A DNA stretch of 47,369 bases, taken from NCBI GenBank assembly GCA_964445135.1, contig CAYUJW010000003.1, forward strand, positions 1 to 47,369. The letters are read 5' to 3'. Within the stretch, counting starts at the first letter, position 1, and each line of letters starts with the position of its first letter. Under the pieces are notes generated by a model that was not told the origin of the DNA, did not search any database, and was given only the letters and a program-made list of their open reading frames with translations. Positions 1 to 8,189 of the stretch are shown here, piece after piece. The translations under genes were made by a program, and so were the position numbers. The stretch is from JACOTV01 sp964445135. Its GTDB lineage: Bacteria > Patescibacteriota > Microgenomatia > UBA1406 > GWC2-37-13.

Positions 1-1719
1 GGCGGCAGCGAGACTTGGATCGTTACTGTACAGGGTATGTGGGATACAGCTGGCGGCGGATTTAAAGCCACCTTGGCAGCACCAACAAGCTCCACCTGTG
101 ATATGTGGATGGACTTCCCAAATCAGGGCACCTTTAATACCTCAACCTGCGGAAGCGGCATGGGTCAGAACTCCACATTCGGTGGTGGCGGCTATGAGGA
201 GCCGTTCTATGTAAGTGGTCGCATCGTTACCCCAGCCTCACCAAGTGGTAACATCCGCTTCCAGTTTGCTCAGTGGACTTCAAACGCTAGTGCGCTCACC
301 TTGAAGAGAGGTTCTTTCATGGTTGCATACAAGGTCTCTGGAGCGGATTTGGCAGAGGTCTACTATGGCACTGAAGACGGCATGGTGCCGGGTACCATCG
401 TTCAGATGGATACCGTTAATAGCGCTGCAGTAAAGACTGCCAGCACCCCATATTCATCAAAGATCATGGGTGTTGTTTCCACTCAGCCGGGTCAGGTATT
501 GAGCGGCAGCGAATTTGTCGCTGGACGTCCGCTTCCAATTGCTTTGGTTGGACGTGTACCGGTCCGTGTCACCGCAGAAAACGGAGACATTAAAGTGGGT
601 GACCTCCTGACCTCATCGGCTACGATACCTGGCGCTGCAATGAAGGCTACTCGCCCAGGCTACATCATCGGTCGTGCCATCAGTGCATTCTCAGGTTCTG
701 GCGAAGGAATCGCTATGGCATTTGTGAATACTCAGTATGCAGATCCGGGAGCCACGATGGATCTGGATGGTGCTATTGAAGCCAATAGTGAAGGTGCGCC
801 ACTTGATAAGCTGTCAATCACCTATGATCAGACCAACAACTTGGTGATTCGCAACCTCAGCGGCAACTACAACTTCATCGGCCTCGGTGTGGAGAATGAG
901 AAAGACATCAAGGTAAATGACGTCTTGACCAAGCTGGATGAGATCTCGATCGCGCAAAAGGATCTGCAGCGTGAGGTAGATATGCTGAAGTTACTGACTC
1001 AGGGAGCCACACCGGCAACCGGCTCAGCAACCACCGCTTCAAGTAGCGCAACATTTGGTGCACAAAACTTGTTGGTCAAGGGCTTCAGTGAGTTCTGGAG
1101 CAACAGTGTCTTTAAGGGAGTTGTTGAGTTTTGGGATACGGTCATCTTTAAGCGCCAAGCACGATTTGCTGATCGCGTGCAGTTTGAAAAGAGTGTTGAA
1201 GTGGGGAGCGACACCGCAGGGTACGCCACCGTGCGTGCTGGTGAGCGATTGGTAGAGGTCAACTTTGGTGATGAGTATGCCGCCGAGCCAATCACCAATA
1301 TCTCAGCTCAAGTACCGGTACTTAGTCAGACACAATACCAAGACATGATCGTGTCAGGCCAATGTAGTGCGGTGGCCGGAATTGAGGCATGTCAGCAAGT
1401 AATGACCGAATCAGTGTTTGATGCCCGATACGTGGTGACCGCCAAGACTACGCGCGGATTCACCATTCTGCTTAGCGAGCCGGCCACCTTCGACATGACA
1501 TTCTCATGGACCGCGCTTGCCGTGGCAAACGCCCAAAATACCGTGAGCCAATCAACGCAGGAGATTATTGACGAAGCAACCCAGTCGGCCGCATTAAATG
1601 ATGATCAACAGGCCTCGGGGAGTGGGGAAGTGGCGGGTGTCGCCACCGGCTCAGCCACCCTTTCTCCAACTCCCACACTTTCGCCTAGCGCACCTGCAAC
1701 CCCAACACCCACCCCCTAA
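1..1719 (+). CDS. C-terminal part of a large surface (fibre-like) protein, 5' truncated by window edge
   Basis: The reading frame is open from base 1, so the start lies outside the window and only about 573 C-terminal residues are visible. An ADLAE motif near nt 345 opens a beta-rich domain (GVV, then a VTAENG motif, then a GYIIGRA motif) that ends near nt 740. A linker follows, then a conserved C-terminal domain (about nt 1180-1530) beginning with a DTAGYA motif and ending in FSWTALAV. The last 60 residues are rich in Ala, Ser, Thr and Pro. Both domains recur in the same order in the giant protein at 34052-40243, so the two are paralogues. The architecture resembles tail-fibre-like surface proteins of CPR bacteria. 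A role in adhesion or envelope structure is inferred; no catalytic motif is seen and no sortase motif is present at the C terminus. Confidence 0.85.
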   Translation, partial: GGSETWIVTVQGMWDTAGGGFKATLAAPTSSTCDMWMDFPNQGTFNTSTCGSGMGQNSTFGGGGYEEPFYVSGRIVTPASPSGNIRFQFAQWTSNASALTLKRGSFMVAYKVSGADLAEVYYGTEDGMVPGTIVQMDTVNSAAVKTASTPYSSKIMGVVSTQPGQVLSGSEFVAGRPLPIALVGRVPVRVTAENGDIKVGDLLTSSATIPGAAMKATRPGYIIGRAISAFSGSGEGIAMAFVNTQYADPGATMDLDGAIEANSEGAPLDKLSITYDQTNNLVIRNLSGNYNFIGLGVENEKDIKVNDVLTKLDEISIAQKDLQREVDMLKLLTQGATPATGSATTASSSATFGAQNLLVKGFSEFWSNSVFKGVVEFWDTVIFKRQARFADRVQFEKSVEVGSDTAGYATVRAGERLVEVNFGDEYAAEPITNISAQVPVLSQTQYQDMIVSGQCSAVAGIEACQQVMTESVFDARYVVTAKTTRGFTILLSEPATFDMTFSWTALAVANAQNTVSQSTQEIIDEATQSAALNDDQQASGSGEVAGVATGSATLSPTPTLSPSAPATPTPTP

Positions 1720-1771
1720 CCGCCTAACTCGATAACCTTCTCAACCTCATAACCCCCACAACACCAGTCGC

Positions 1772-1813
1772 CACTTCCAACCGCCCCGGTTGATTGGCCT
1801 CAAAAAAACCTAA
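1772..1813. repeat. 42-base direct repeat, copy A (REP-like), downstream flank of the transposase gene
   Basis: This copy matches the one at 2533-2574 at 40 of 42 positions and has the same orientation. Its core AACCGCCCCGGTT is an imperfect palindrome. The two copies bracket the RAYT gene. A third, interrupted relative lies at 46798-46857. Confidence 0.75.
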
Positions 1814-1820
1814 GTGACTT

Positions 1821-2471
1821 TTATTCATGGTCAAGCAACGCCTTTTTAATTTTTCGCAACTCTCTTTGGCGATCAATATTTGATTCAACAAATTTTTTGT
1901 ATGCAGAGGTAGTTTGTATCGTATACTGCGGCATCGATCTGAGATATGTTGAATCACTAATCAAGTCACGATATGACGAAAAGCGCCATTCATCAGGTTT
2001 TTCAGTTAAGTATGAAGTGGTGGGATTGAGGTGAATATACCTACTGACATGAAGAAATACTTTTGTATCCACAATCAGAGAGTGTCTATACGGAGATTGC
2101 CAGAGCGGTCCTTTTCTGTTTGATTTTACATTTAAGTATCTTGTGAAGCTGTTTTCTATATTGTTAATATATTTTGAAATCTGCTCTTTGCTTTTTGAAG
2201 AGATAAGGAGGTGATAATGGTCAGGCATGATGCAGTAGGCATATATTTTGATATTTTCACCCCGAGGAAGAAGCAAATTACACATCTTGTAATCAGGGCG
2301 ATCAATAGCCTTAGTTAGGCTAACTCCAGATTGAGGGCTTCTATAGTAGTCGACTGCCTGTAAAAAGCGATAGGCATTGCTTGTTTTTGAGTATATTTGG
2401 TAGTTTGAAATACTTTTATTGCATACATGCATAAAATATTCATTGCCATATTGGATCTGAACATGTTTCAT
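1821..2471 (-). CDS. REP-associated tyrosine transposase (RAYT, IS200-like Y1 family)
   Basis: This is a single-strand DNA transposase-like protein of about 216 residues. The HUH signature is visible as IMPDHYHLLI, and the GPLWQSPYRHS and RYIHLNP motifs are typical of the RAYT branch (Y1_Tnp fold); the catalytic Tyr is expected in the C-terminal half. I chose the ATG giving MKHVQIQYGNEYF because this is where family similarity begins. The longer frame to 2564 would start inside the flanking repeat. The gene sits between two near-identical 42-base direct repeats, which fits a REP-RAYT unit rather than a classical insertion sequence. RAYTs are thought to move or maintain short palindromic repeats; that function here is inferred from family and context. 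Confidence 0.88.
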   Translation of the reverse strand: MKHVQIQYGNEYFMHVCNKSISNYQIYSKTSNAYRFLQAVDYYRSPQSGVSLTKAIDRPDYKMCNLLLPRGENIKIYAYCIMPDHYHLLISSKSKEQISKYINNIENSFTRYLNVKSNRKGPLWQSPYRHSLIVDTKVFLHVSRYIHLNPTTSYLTEKPDEWRFSSYRDLISDSTYLRSMPQYTIQTTSAYKKFVESNIDRQRELRKIKKALLDHE

Positions 2472-2532
2472 GTACAGGATAATAAATGAAGGTGGTGCAT
2501 TTGTCCCTGACAATTTGTCATGAATCATGCCA

Positions 2533-2574
2533 CACTTCCAACCGGCCCGGTTGATCGGCCTCAAAAAAACCTAA
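2533..2574. repeat. 42-base direct repeat, copy B (REP-like), upstream flank of the transposase gene
   Basis: This is the same repeat as 1772-1813, with two substitutions. The core AACCGGCCCGGTT is a slightly better palindrome than in copy A. It lies just 5' of the RAYT gene and ahead of the prepilin peptidase promoter. Confidence 0.75.
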
Positions 2575-2651
2575 ACGAACTGTCAACTCATGTTGCTTGA
2601 GGTATTGGTGACAGTCGCATATATCTGTCGTGGCGATATATACTAAGTACC

Positions 2652-3431
2652 ATGATGCAACTCATTCTTTACTCATATTTGGCTCTAATTGGGCTCTGTT
2701 TGGGGTCATTTTTGAATGTCCTGGCAGATAGGCTAAGCATGCAGCAAAGTATTCTGGGTCGCTCTCATTGCGATCATTGTCGTCGCACTCTGAACTGGCG
2801 CGACTTGGTGCCGCTGTTTTCATTTCTTTGGACACGCGGGAAGTGTCGTCGTTGCCACAAAAAGCTAAGCGTGCAATATCCGGCAGTTGAGATGCTAACG
2901 GCCGCCTCATACGTATTTGCCTGGATGTACGCTCCTCATGCAAGTCTTGTGGGGCACATACTAACGCTCGCCCTCATCTCAGTGCTCATTGTGATATTTC
3001 TGGCCGATATTCGATATCAAATCATTCCCGATGAGATGCAAGTGGCCGGCCTTGTCGTGGCGACGGCGCTCATTCTTGTATCGCCCACGGCATCAATTGG
3101 AGTATTTCTGCAGGCCATGCTTGCCGGCTTGTACACGATGCTTCCGATATTTGCTATTTATGCGCTAACGCGTGGGCGAGGGATGGGTTTTGGGGATGTA
3201 AAATGGGCATTTGTAATGGGTTATCTTTTGGGTTTTCCAGAAGGTTGGGTTGCGCTTTATGCGGCCTTCATATTGGGTGGGGTAGTGGGGGCAGCGCTGT
3301 TGCTGAGCTCTCGTGCAAAGTTGAAGCAAAAGATTGCCTTTGGGCCATTTTTGATTGCTGCAACAGTCTTTGTTTACTTTACACAATCAAGCGCAACCGC
3401 CTCGTTTTTACACCTGATTGGGTATCAATAA
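2652..3431 (+). CDS. pilD: Prepilin peptidase / N-methyltransferase (type IV prepilin leader peptidase, A24 family)
   Basis: This is a polytopic membrane aspartic peptidase of 259 residues that cleaves the leader peptides of type IV pilins and methylates the new N terminus. Two CxxC pairs (C40/C43 and C65/C68) form the zinc-binding cytoplasmic loop of the methyltransferase half. The peptidase aspartates appear in LADIRYQIIPDE (about D119) and in GMGFGDVKW (about D182). About seven hydrophobic segments follow the family pattern. A TATACT box ends seven bases before the ATG, so the message may be leaderless. A likely substrate is the pseudopilin relic at 20554-21056 or pilins elsewhere. The identification is secure; the symbol is by family. 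Confidence 0.93.
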   Translation: MMQLILYSYLALIGLCLGSFLNVLADRLSMQQSILGRSHCDHCRRTLNWRDLVPLFSFLWTRGKCRRCHKKLSVQYPAVEMLTAASYVFAWMYAPHASLVGHILTLALISVLIVIFLADIRYQIIPDEMQVAGLVVATALILVSPTASIGVFLQAMLAGLYTMLPIFAIYALTRGRGMGFGDVKWAFVMGYLLGFPEGWVALYAAFILGGVVGAALLLSSRAKLKQKIAFGPFLIAATVFVYFTQSSATASFLHLIGYQ

Positions 3432-3476
3432 CTTCCTCTTGCAATCATTTGGTAAACGCGGTATGCTGTTCAAGAT

Positions 3477-3929
3477 ATGAATAAATCTACATCATCCCAA
3501 ACCCGTGAAGGCAATATTGTCGTTGGTCTTTTGATCGGTGCAGTCATTGCGCTCATCCCCTCATATTACTTCTATACAAAGTATCAAGAAGTGAATAAAA
3601 AGCTTAAAAATCCCCAAGCTGCTGCCGCCGAAGAGATCAAAGGCGTCACCGACAAGCTTCAAGGATTGATGGAGCTTCCAAAAAATGAACAGCCAACAAT
3701 CGCAACCGTTACCGATAAGGGTAAATTGAAAGATCAGCCATTTTTTAAGAACGCTCAAAATGGAGACAAAGTCTTGCTTTATATCAATGCTCGAAAAGCA
3801 ATTCTTTATCGTGAAAAAGACAATAAGATTATCGAGGTTGCTCCAATCAACATTAATCAAGACGCAACGGCAGCTGCCGGGACCGCGACACCATCAGGTC
3901 AGCCAGCGCCAACTGCCCGACCAAACTAA
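3477..3929 (+). CDS. Small single-pass membrane protein of unknown function
   Basis: This is a 150-residue protein with a short polar N terminus, one membrane helix at about residues 14-32 (IVVGLLIGAVIALIPSYYFY), a charged and probably helical stretch (about 34-70), and a compact domain (about 75-130) containing GDKVLLYINARKAILYR. The C terminus is Ala/Thr/Pro rich. I do not recognise a named family, although proteins of this layout are common in CPR genomes. The expected topology is inside-N, outside-C, with the domain on the cell surface. It lies 45 bases after the prepilin peptidase and has its own possible -10 (TATGCT) nine bases before the start. Function is unknown. Confidence 0.7.
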   Translation: MNKSTSSQTREGNIVVGLLIGAVIALIPSYYFYTKYQEVNKKLKNPQAAAAEEIKGVTDKLQGLMELPKNEQPTIATVTDKGKLKDQPFFKNAQNGDKVLLYINARKAILYREKDNKIIEVAPININQDATAAAGTATPSGQPAPTARPN

Positions 3930-4087
3930 TTCACACCTGAGTTTGCACCAAGCTCCAGCTTTGGGACGTGTCTTTAAAGGAGATTTGCGCTTCTTTTAGG
4001 TGCGCTCAAATATCTGTATTGCTACACGTGTGCACATGCGCACTTTGGAGATTTTTATAGTTGTTGTGTCGCGCGTGCGGCTCTGGG

Positions 4088-5692
4088 TTACTTCAGCTTT
4101 GCAAGTTGTAGCGTATTGTTGGGGAGCACGGTTACTGCAAAGGAGCTTATGTCAAGCGTGAGCTCGGTTCTTCCATCCTGCCCAACCCGCTTCGTAAATG
4201 ATTCGTCTGTCATTTCATCTACACCTTCGATGCTTTTTGTATGTGGATTATACCAAAATGACACATCGTCAAGGTAGGTGGTAGGATAGGGTGTTATTCT
4301 TGCAGGAATGCTCTTTTTTGACACATTAGATGCTTCAGGATCAATTGATAGAGATGGCACATTTTCTGGCCGTAATTGGCTCATTTTATCGATATTTTGA
4401 GTGTGTGAAGATTGATACTCTCCAAGCATATTTGAGCTTAAAATAGTGATGGGATATTGAAGAGTGGTGAGTGTTTTGCACGAGGGGATGGATGTATTGT
4501 CAGTCTGTCCAGTTGAGAGCTCATCATTTTGAGCATAATGAGTCATCAGGGCTTGTGAAACAAAAAATGGACGGCAGCCTATTTGCTGATCCATCAAAAT
4601 GGCCGGTCCAAATGTGTTTGTGACAATATCACTATCCTGTTGATTGGTGAGAGCAAAAGAATATTCGATGGTTTTTACCTCTCCTTTTTTCATGCTCAGG
4701 GGCCAAACAAGCTCTTTCTGGTTGGTGGCAGGAGGTAGGCTTCGCGTCACATGCGCATGACCATCAATAATCTGCTCATCTCCCCACACCATCGTAAAAT
4801 GCAGATGAGGTCCTGATGAAAGTCCGGTATTGCCGGATATTCCAACGGCATCTCCTCGTTTCACGTGTTGGCCAATTTGTGCTTCGGAGCTGGCAAGATG
4901 ACCGTAGTACGTGCGTCCCCATGCGTGTTGTATGGCGACTGTTATCCCGTAGCTGTTTACTTCTCGATAAGGAATTATCTCACCGTCATCCACCGCACGA
5001 ATTGTGGTGCCCGTGGGCACTGCGTAGTCTGTGCCATCATGGTACGGAATATTAAAATGATCAACCGGATTCACATGTCCAAACTCCAAGGACACCGGGT
5101 AATCGCCATCAAATGGTCGTGCCAAGTTTAAAAGCTCAGGACGTTTGATGATTGATGCGTCTGTAGCGGTGGGTACTGCGTCAAATGGAATACGTTCAAC
5201 GAGACCGGCATCCACATCTTCGCGTGCTTCAATCGTCAGCTGCGTGCGGTAACTCACGTTTGGTTTTATGATTGCGGGGAGTGTGCTCCTTGTGAGCGAG
5301 AATGCGTGAGTGTCATCTGATTCGCTGCTCCAGGTGAATACATCGCTATATGCGGATGTTGAGGTAGATGAGTCGGCGTATGTGAAGGTGTAGGTGCCGG
5401 GTGATGGGGGGGTGGCTGGAGAAATAAACAGGTTCGTTCCATCTCCTTGGGCTCGCTTACTGTAGATGAGCTCATGCTCAACTGTGACTCCTGTTTGATT
5501 GTTGGTCAGAGTACTGACCGGATCGACTGGAATCACGCCGACCAAGCGGTACATGGGAAGCTCGTTCACGCTCCACGCAGCTTCACGTGTTTGGACAACA
5601 TTCATGGTCTGGGCCATCACGGGATGAGCTACAAATATGAGCGATACGAGAGCAAACAGAGCAAGGCTCGCTTTGATGCGAGAAATATACAT
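4088..5692 (-). CDS. Secreted M23-family metallopeptidase (LytM-like) with N-terminal beta domain
   Basis: This 534-residue protein carries an N-terminal signal peptide (about 1-28, ending VMAQ). Residues 30-190 look like a beta-sandwich. An M23 peptidase domain follows at about 195-310. The zinc ligands are visible as H218 and D222 in HDGTD and as the HLHF motif at 296-299, with GHL near 265. The remaining 220 residues are unassigned. M23 enzymes cut peptide cross-links of peptidoglycan, so a role in wall remodelling is likely and activity is supported by intact ligands. The promoter is unusually clear (TTGACA, 18-base spacer, CATACT) and puts the transcript start at or just before the ATG. 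Confidence 0.88.
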   Translation of the reverse strand: MYISRIKASLALFALVSLIFVAHPVMAQTMNVVQTREAAWSVNELPMYRLVGVIPVDPVSTLTNNQTGVTVEHELIYSKRAQGDGTNLFISPATPPSPGTYTFTYADSSTSTSAYSDVFTWSSESDDTHAFSLTRSTLPAIIKPNVSYRTQLTIEAREDVDAGLVERIPFDAVPTATDASIIKRPELLNLARPFDGDYPVSLEFGHVNPVDHFNIPYHDGTDYAVPTGTTIRAVDDGEIIPYREVNSYGITVAIQHAWGRTYYGHLASSEAQIGQHVKRGDAVGISGNTGLSSGPHLHFTMVWGDEQIIDGHAHVTRSLPPATNQKELVWPLSMKKGEVKTIEYSFALTNQQDSDIVTNTFGPAILMDQQIGCRPFFVSQALMTHYAQNDELSTGQTDNTSIPSCKTLTTLQYPITILSSNMLGEYQSSHTQNIDKMSQLRPENVPSLSIDPEASNVSKKSIPARITPYPTTYLDDVSFWYNPHTKSIEGVDEMTDESFTKRVGQDGRTELTLDISSFAVTVLPNNTLQLAKLK

Positions 5693-5700
5693 ATGGTTTC

Positions 5701-5730
5701 AGTATGCATCAGAGTTTGGGGCTTTGTCAA
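5701..5730 (-). promoter_or_regulatory. Sigma-70-type promoter of the M23 peptidase gene
   Basis: On the minus strand TTGACA (5730-5725) is followed by an 18-base spacer and CATACT (5706-5701). Only eight bases separate the -10 from the ATG, predicting a leaderless or nearly leaderless message. Confidence 0.65.
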
Positions 5731-5823
5731 GAGCTTTTATAAATAATTGAAGTATGAATTATAAAAATAGGATAAATTATCATTTACGCTCAATTTTAGT
5801 CTGTTGCAGCAGCCTAACGCTGT

Positions 5824-5840
5824 GTTCATATTATATGAAC
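5824..5840. promoter_or_regulatory. Inverted repeat GTTCATA-TTA-TATGAAC in the divergent intergenic region
   Basis: A perfect 7-base inverted repeat with a 3-base centre lies in the roughly 305-base gap between the M23 gene and the F1-like cluster. It could be an operator for the cluster, or simply an AT-rich palindrome. For the cluster itself, TTGCTT, 18 bases and TAAAAT lie at about 5919-5948. I see no gene in this gap. Confidence 0.35.
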
Positions 5841-5998
5841 AATATACACCTATCTGCCGCAGCTTCATATTGTGGTGCCTGATGCTATTGCTGAATTGAG
5901 TTCTTTTAAGTGTGACGCAGTTGCTTCTTCAGGTGGGATGTGAGTAAAATGAATTGAGTATATAGATATGAAGGTTTGCACAAGTTGAGGGTTTCATT

Positions 5999-6793
5999 AT
6001 GCAGCACGCACAAAGATACATTGTACGCAGTTTCTTTGTTGCAGCATGCATGATATTTGTGGCACATGCATATGGTATCGGTGCGTCAAATATTGCGAAG
6101 TACGTATATATTACCGATACAAAAGCGACGGAGGGTGACATAATTGTGCTGACCACGAAAGGGCTTTCACGAGCACGGATTCCATATGATGAGAAAGTGA
6201 GGGGAGTCATTGTAGAGAATCCCGATATTGCAATACGAACAGCGCAAGCACCGCTTGGTACGGAAAGTGCAAAGCTGTGGCGGCCAATTCTTGACTCAGG
6301 CGAGATGTTTGTGAAAGTAACAAGCGCCAATGGGAACATTGCGCAGGGCGACGGAATTGCAACATCAACAACGCCGGGAGTTGGAGTGTTGGCAACGCGG
6401 GGCGGGTATATTGTGGGGCGCGCATTGGAATCGTATAAAAATTCCAATACGAAGGAGATCGGATTGATCCGAGTAGCATATCAGCCAAGCTATATGGATC
6501 TTCGCCCAAATCCTTTAAGCTATTTATTTGACGCATTTAATATTACCGTTTCGGCAGGCAATGAAAGGCCGTTTACATTTTTTAAATATCTATTAGCAGC
6601 GGTTGTCGCATTATTATCAATTGGTTTTGGATTTCTATACTTTGGCCGAATAGCACTCAAGGGTGTGGAGGCATTGGGAAGAAATCCACTGGCCAGTCGC
6701 ACAATTCAAACCGGAATATTTCTCAATGTGTTTCTATCAATTTTGGTCGCAGCAGGTGGAGTCATTATTTCAATTTTTCTTCTAAGACTTTAA
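5999..6793 (+). CDS. F-type ATPase c-subunit-like protein fused to an extracellular surface domain
   Basis: This 264-residue protein has a signal-like helix (about 10-26), an extracellular beta domain (about 35-162) and a C-terminal helical hairpin. The beta domain matches the ADLAE-region domain of the large surface proteins here: compare KVTSANGNIAQGD and GGYIVGRALES with VTAENGDIKVGD and GYIIGRAIS at nt 570-690. The hairpin (helices about 194-217 and 236-262) has the c-subunit loop VEALGRNP (223-230) followed by TIQTG. The proton or sodium carboxylate expected about 18-20 residues after the loop is absent: S247/I248 occupy that place and neither helix has Asp or Glu. Normal c subunits are 70-100 residues. 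Membrane orientation (N terminus outside, loop inside) agrees with a c-ring. A GAGGG ribosome site lies seven bases before the ATG. First gene of the cluster; ion transport is unlikely. Confidence 0.72.
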   Translation: MQHAQRYIVRSFFVAACMIFVAHAYGIGASNIAKYVYITDTKATEGDIIVLTTKGLSRARIPYDEKVRGVIVENPDIAIRTAQAPLGTESAKLWRPILDSGEMFVKVTSANGNIAQGDGIATSTTPGVGVLATRGGYIVGRALESYKNSNTKEIGLIRVAYQPSYMDLRPNPLSYLFDAFNITVSAGNERPFTFFKYLLAAVVALLSIGFGFLYFGRIALKGVEALGRNPLASRTIQTGIFLNVFLSILVAAGGVIISIFLLRL

Positions 6794-6794
6794 T

Positions 6795-7601
6795 ATGAAT
6801 GTAATGAACTACAACATCGGCTCATATCCATACTTTGGGTACTTCATCTTCATTGCAATATTGTGCGTGCTTATTGGTCTTGTGGTGTATCTGTGGCATT
6901 TGTGGAACTCAAGTCCCAGCGTTCCCCGCGCACACCGTGCGCACACACAGCGCCCATCGCCGAATGATTTGTCTGATGTTGATATTGCCGCAGACCACAT
7001 GGTTGCAAAAGCGCGCGATGTGCTGGAGCAGAGCATTGATCGTGCTCGCCATATGCTCGAACAGACTGACACATTCCAGCGAGACTTAGAGCGTGAAGCC
7101 AAAGATATGTATCTGAAGTCAGCTCATCAACATGAGGCGAGTTTTGACCATATGCTTGAGGGAATGAGAGAGCAGTACAAGCGTGTGTTTGACCAGGTAG
7201 CCACGGCTGCCGTGTCTGAGGTGGGTAAGATGCTCAGCGATCAGCGCCTCAGCGTACAAGACTACTTAAAAAAACGCATTGATACCGAGCTTGAGCAAGC
7301 AAAGCAGGAGATCCAACTCTATAAGGAATCTCAAATGCAGCAAGCGGGGTCACGTGTCGCCGAGGTCATTAGCTCAATCGCAAAAAATATTGTCAGCGTA
7401 TCGTTGTCAAAAGCCCAACAAAAAGAGTTGATTTATCGAGCGCTTGAAAAGGCAAAATCTGAAGGAGTGTTTGGCGACATGTCGCCGACGACCACACAGC
7501 CAGCAACTCCCGCGCCTGTTGAGCCGGCGCCCGTTGAGGTCAAAAAGGAAGCTGGAAGCGCCGCCAATACAAAAGCTGCAACTTCCACACTACAAGCATA
7601 A
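6795..7601 (+). CDS. F-type ATPase b-subunit-like peripheral stalk protein (extended)
   Basis: This 268-residue protein has a single N-terminal membrane helix (about 14-37) and then a long charged helical region (about 60-230) rich in Glu, Gln, Lys and Arg. That is the layout of the b subunit, which links the membrane sector to the F1 head. Canonical b is about 155-170 residues, so this stalk is roughly 100 residues longer, including a Pro/Ala/Val-rich tail. The ATG is one base after the stop of the c-like gene, so the two are translationally coupled. The stretch IAKNIVSVSLSKAQQKELI resembles the C-terminal part of b that meets delta. The call rests on topology plus its position between c-like and delta-like genes; sequence alone would be weak. 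Confidence 0.7.
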   Translation: MNVMNYNIGSYPYFGYFIFIAILCVLIGLVVYLWHLWNSSPSVPRAHRAHTQRPSPNDLSDVDIAADHMVAKARDVLEQSIDRARHMLEQTDTFQRDLEREAKDMYLKSAHQHEASFDHMLEGMREQYKRVFDQVATAAVSEVGKMLSDQRLSVQDYLKKRIDTELEQAKQEIQLYKESQMQQAGSRVAEVISSIAKNIVSVSLSKAQQKELIYRALEKAKSEGVFGDMSPTTTQPATPAPVEPAPVEVKKEAGSAANTKAATSTLQA

Positions 7602-7613
7602 ACGAGCAACATC

Positions 7614-8093
7614 ATGAATCAAACATACAGCACCTTACTCTCCATGATCCACACGGTCTATGATCGTGACTCACTTTTGCATGAGCTCAATGTGTTGGCT
7701 GAGCACTTATTTCAGACCGGGCAATCAACACGAGACGCCGTTCGTTTGTATGTATCTGCTCGTTATGCCGCTGAGTTGCAACATCTGTGTGTTTCGCTGG
7801 GGATTGGACCCGCCGATAGTAGCCAACTGAAGGCGCTGGTCGATGGGTTGACTGACGAACTCTCGCACATGAAGGAGCTTCAGTTGCGTGTGGCATTTGA
7901 CCCCAATGAAGACGATATCCAAGCGCTTTCACAGTGGGTGCGCTTTCATGTAGGGGTGCCAGCACTTCTAAATGTCACCTACGACAAGACCGTCACGGGT
8001 GGCGCCATAATCTCATATGGCGGGATATATCGAGATTATTCACTTTCTACGCAAATTGATGAACATTTGGCTCGTGAGTCGGTTGCCTCATAA
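7614..8093 (+). CDS. F-type ATPase delta-subunit-like protein (OSCP family)
   Basis: A 159-residue protein, slightly shorter than usual delta (about 175). The N-terminal 110 residues are predicted helical. The C-terminal part contains VTYDKTVTGGAIISYGG followed by DYSLSTQIDEHL, which matches the conserved delta ending (D-x-x-x-x-GG-x-x-I-x-x-G, then D-x-S and a final leucine-rich helix). Delta joins the b stalk to the top of the alpha/beta head. The gene begins 12 bases after the b-like stop and precedes the alpha-like gene, the canonical order. No unusual residues stand out. The 96-base gap that follows has no gene. Confidence 0.78.
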   Translation: MNQTYSTLLSMIHTVYDRDSLLHELNVLAEHLFQTGQSTRDAVRLYVSARYAAELQHLCVSLGIGPADSSQLKALVDGLTDELSHMKELQLRVAFDPNEDDIQALSQWVRFHVGVPALLNVTYDKTVTGGAIISYGGIYRDYSLSTQIDEHLARESVAS

Positions 8094-8189
8094 CAAAGCC
8101 CGTTGGCTCCCATTGTCGTTTGAATATAAAAAACAGCCGCGGGGATACGGATTGAATCGGGGATCAAGAATAAAATAAACAGAAGACAT

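Noticed and set aside
1821..2564. Longer start for the RAYT gene
   Set aside because: The extra 31 residues are encoded partly by the flanking repeat and do not resemble the family.
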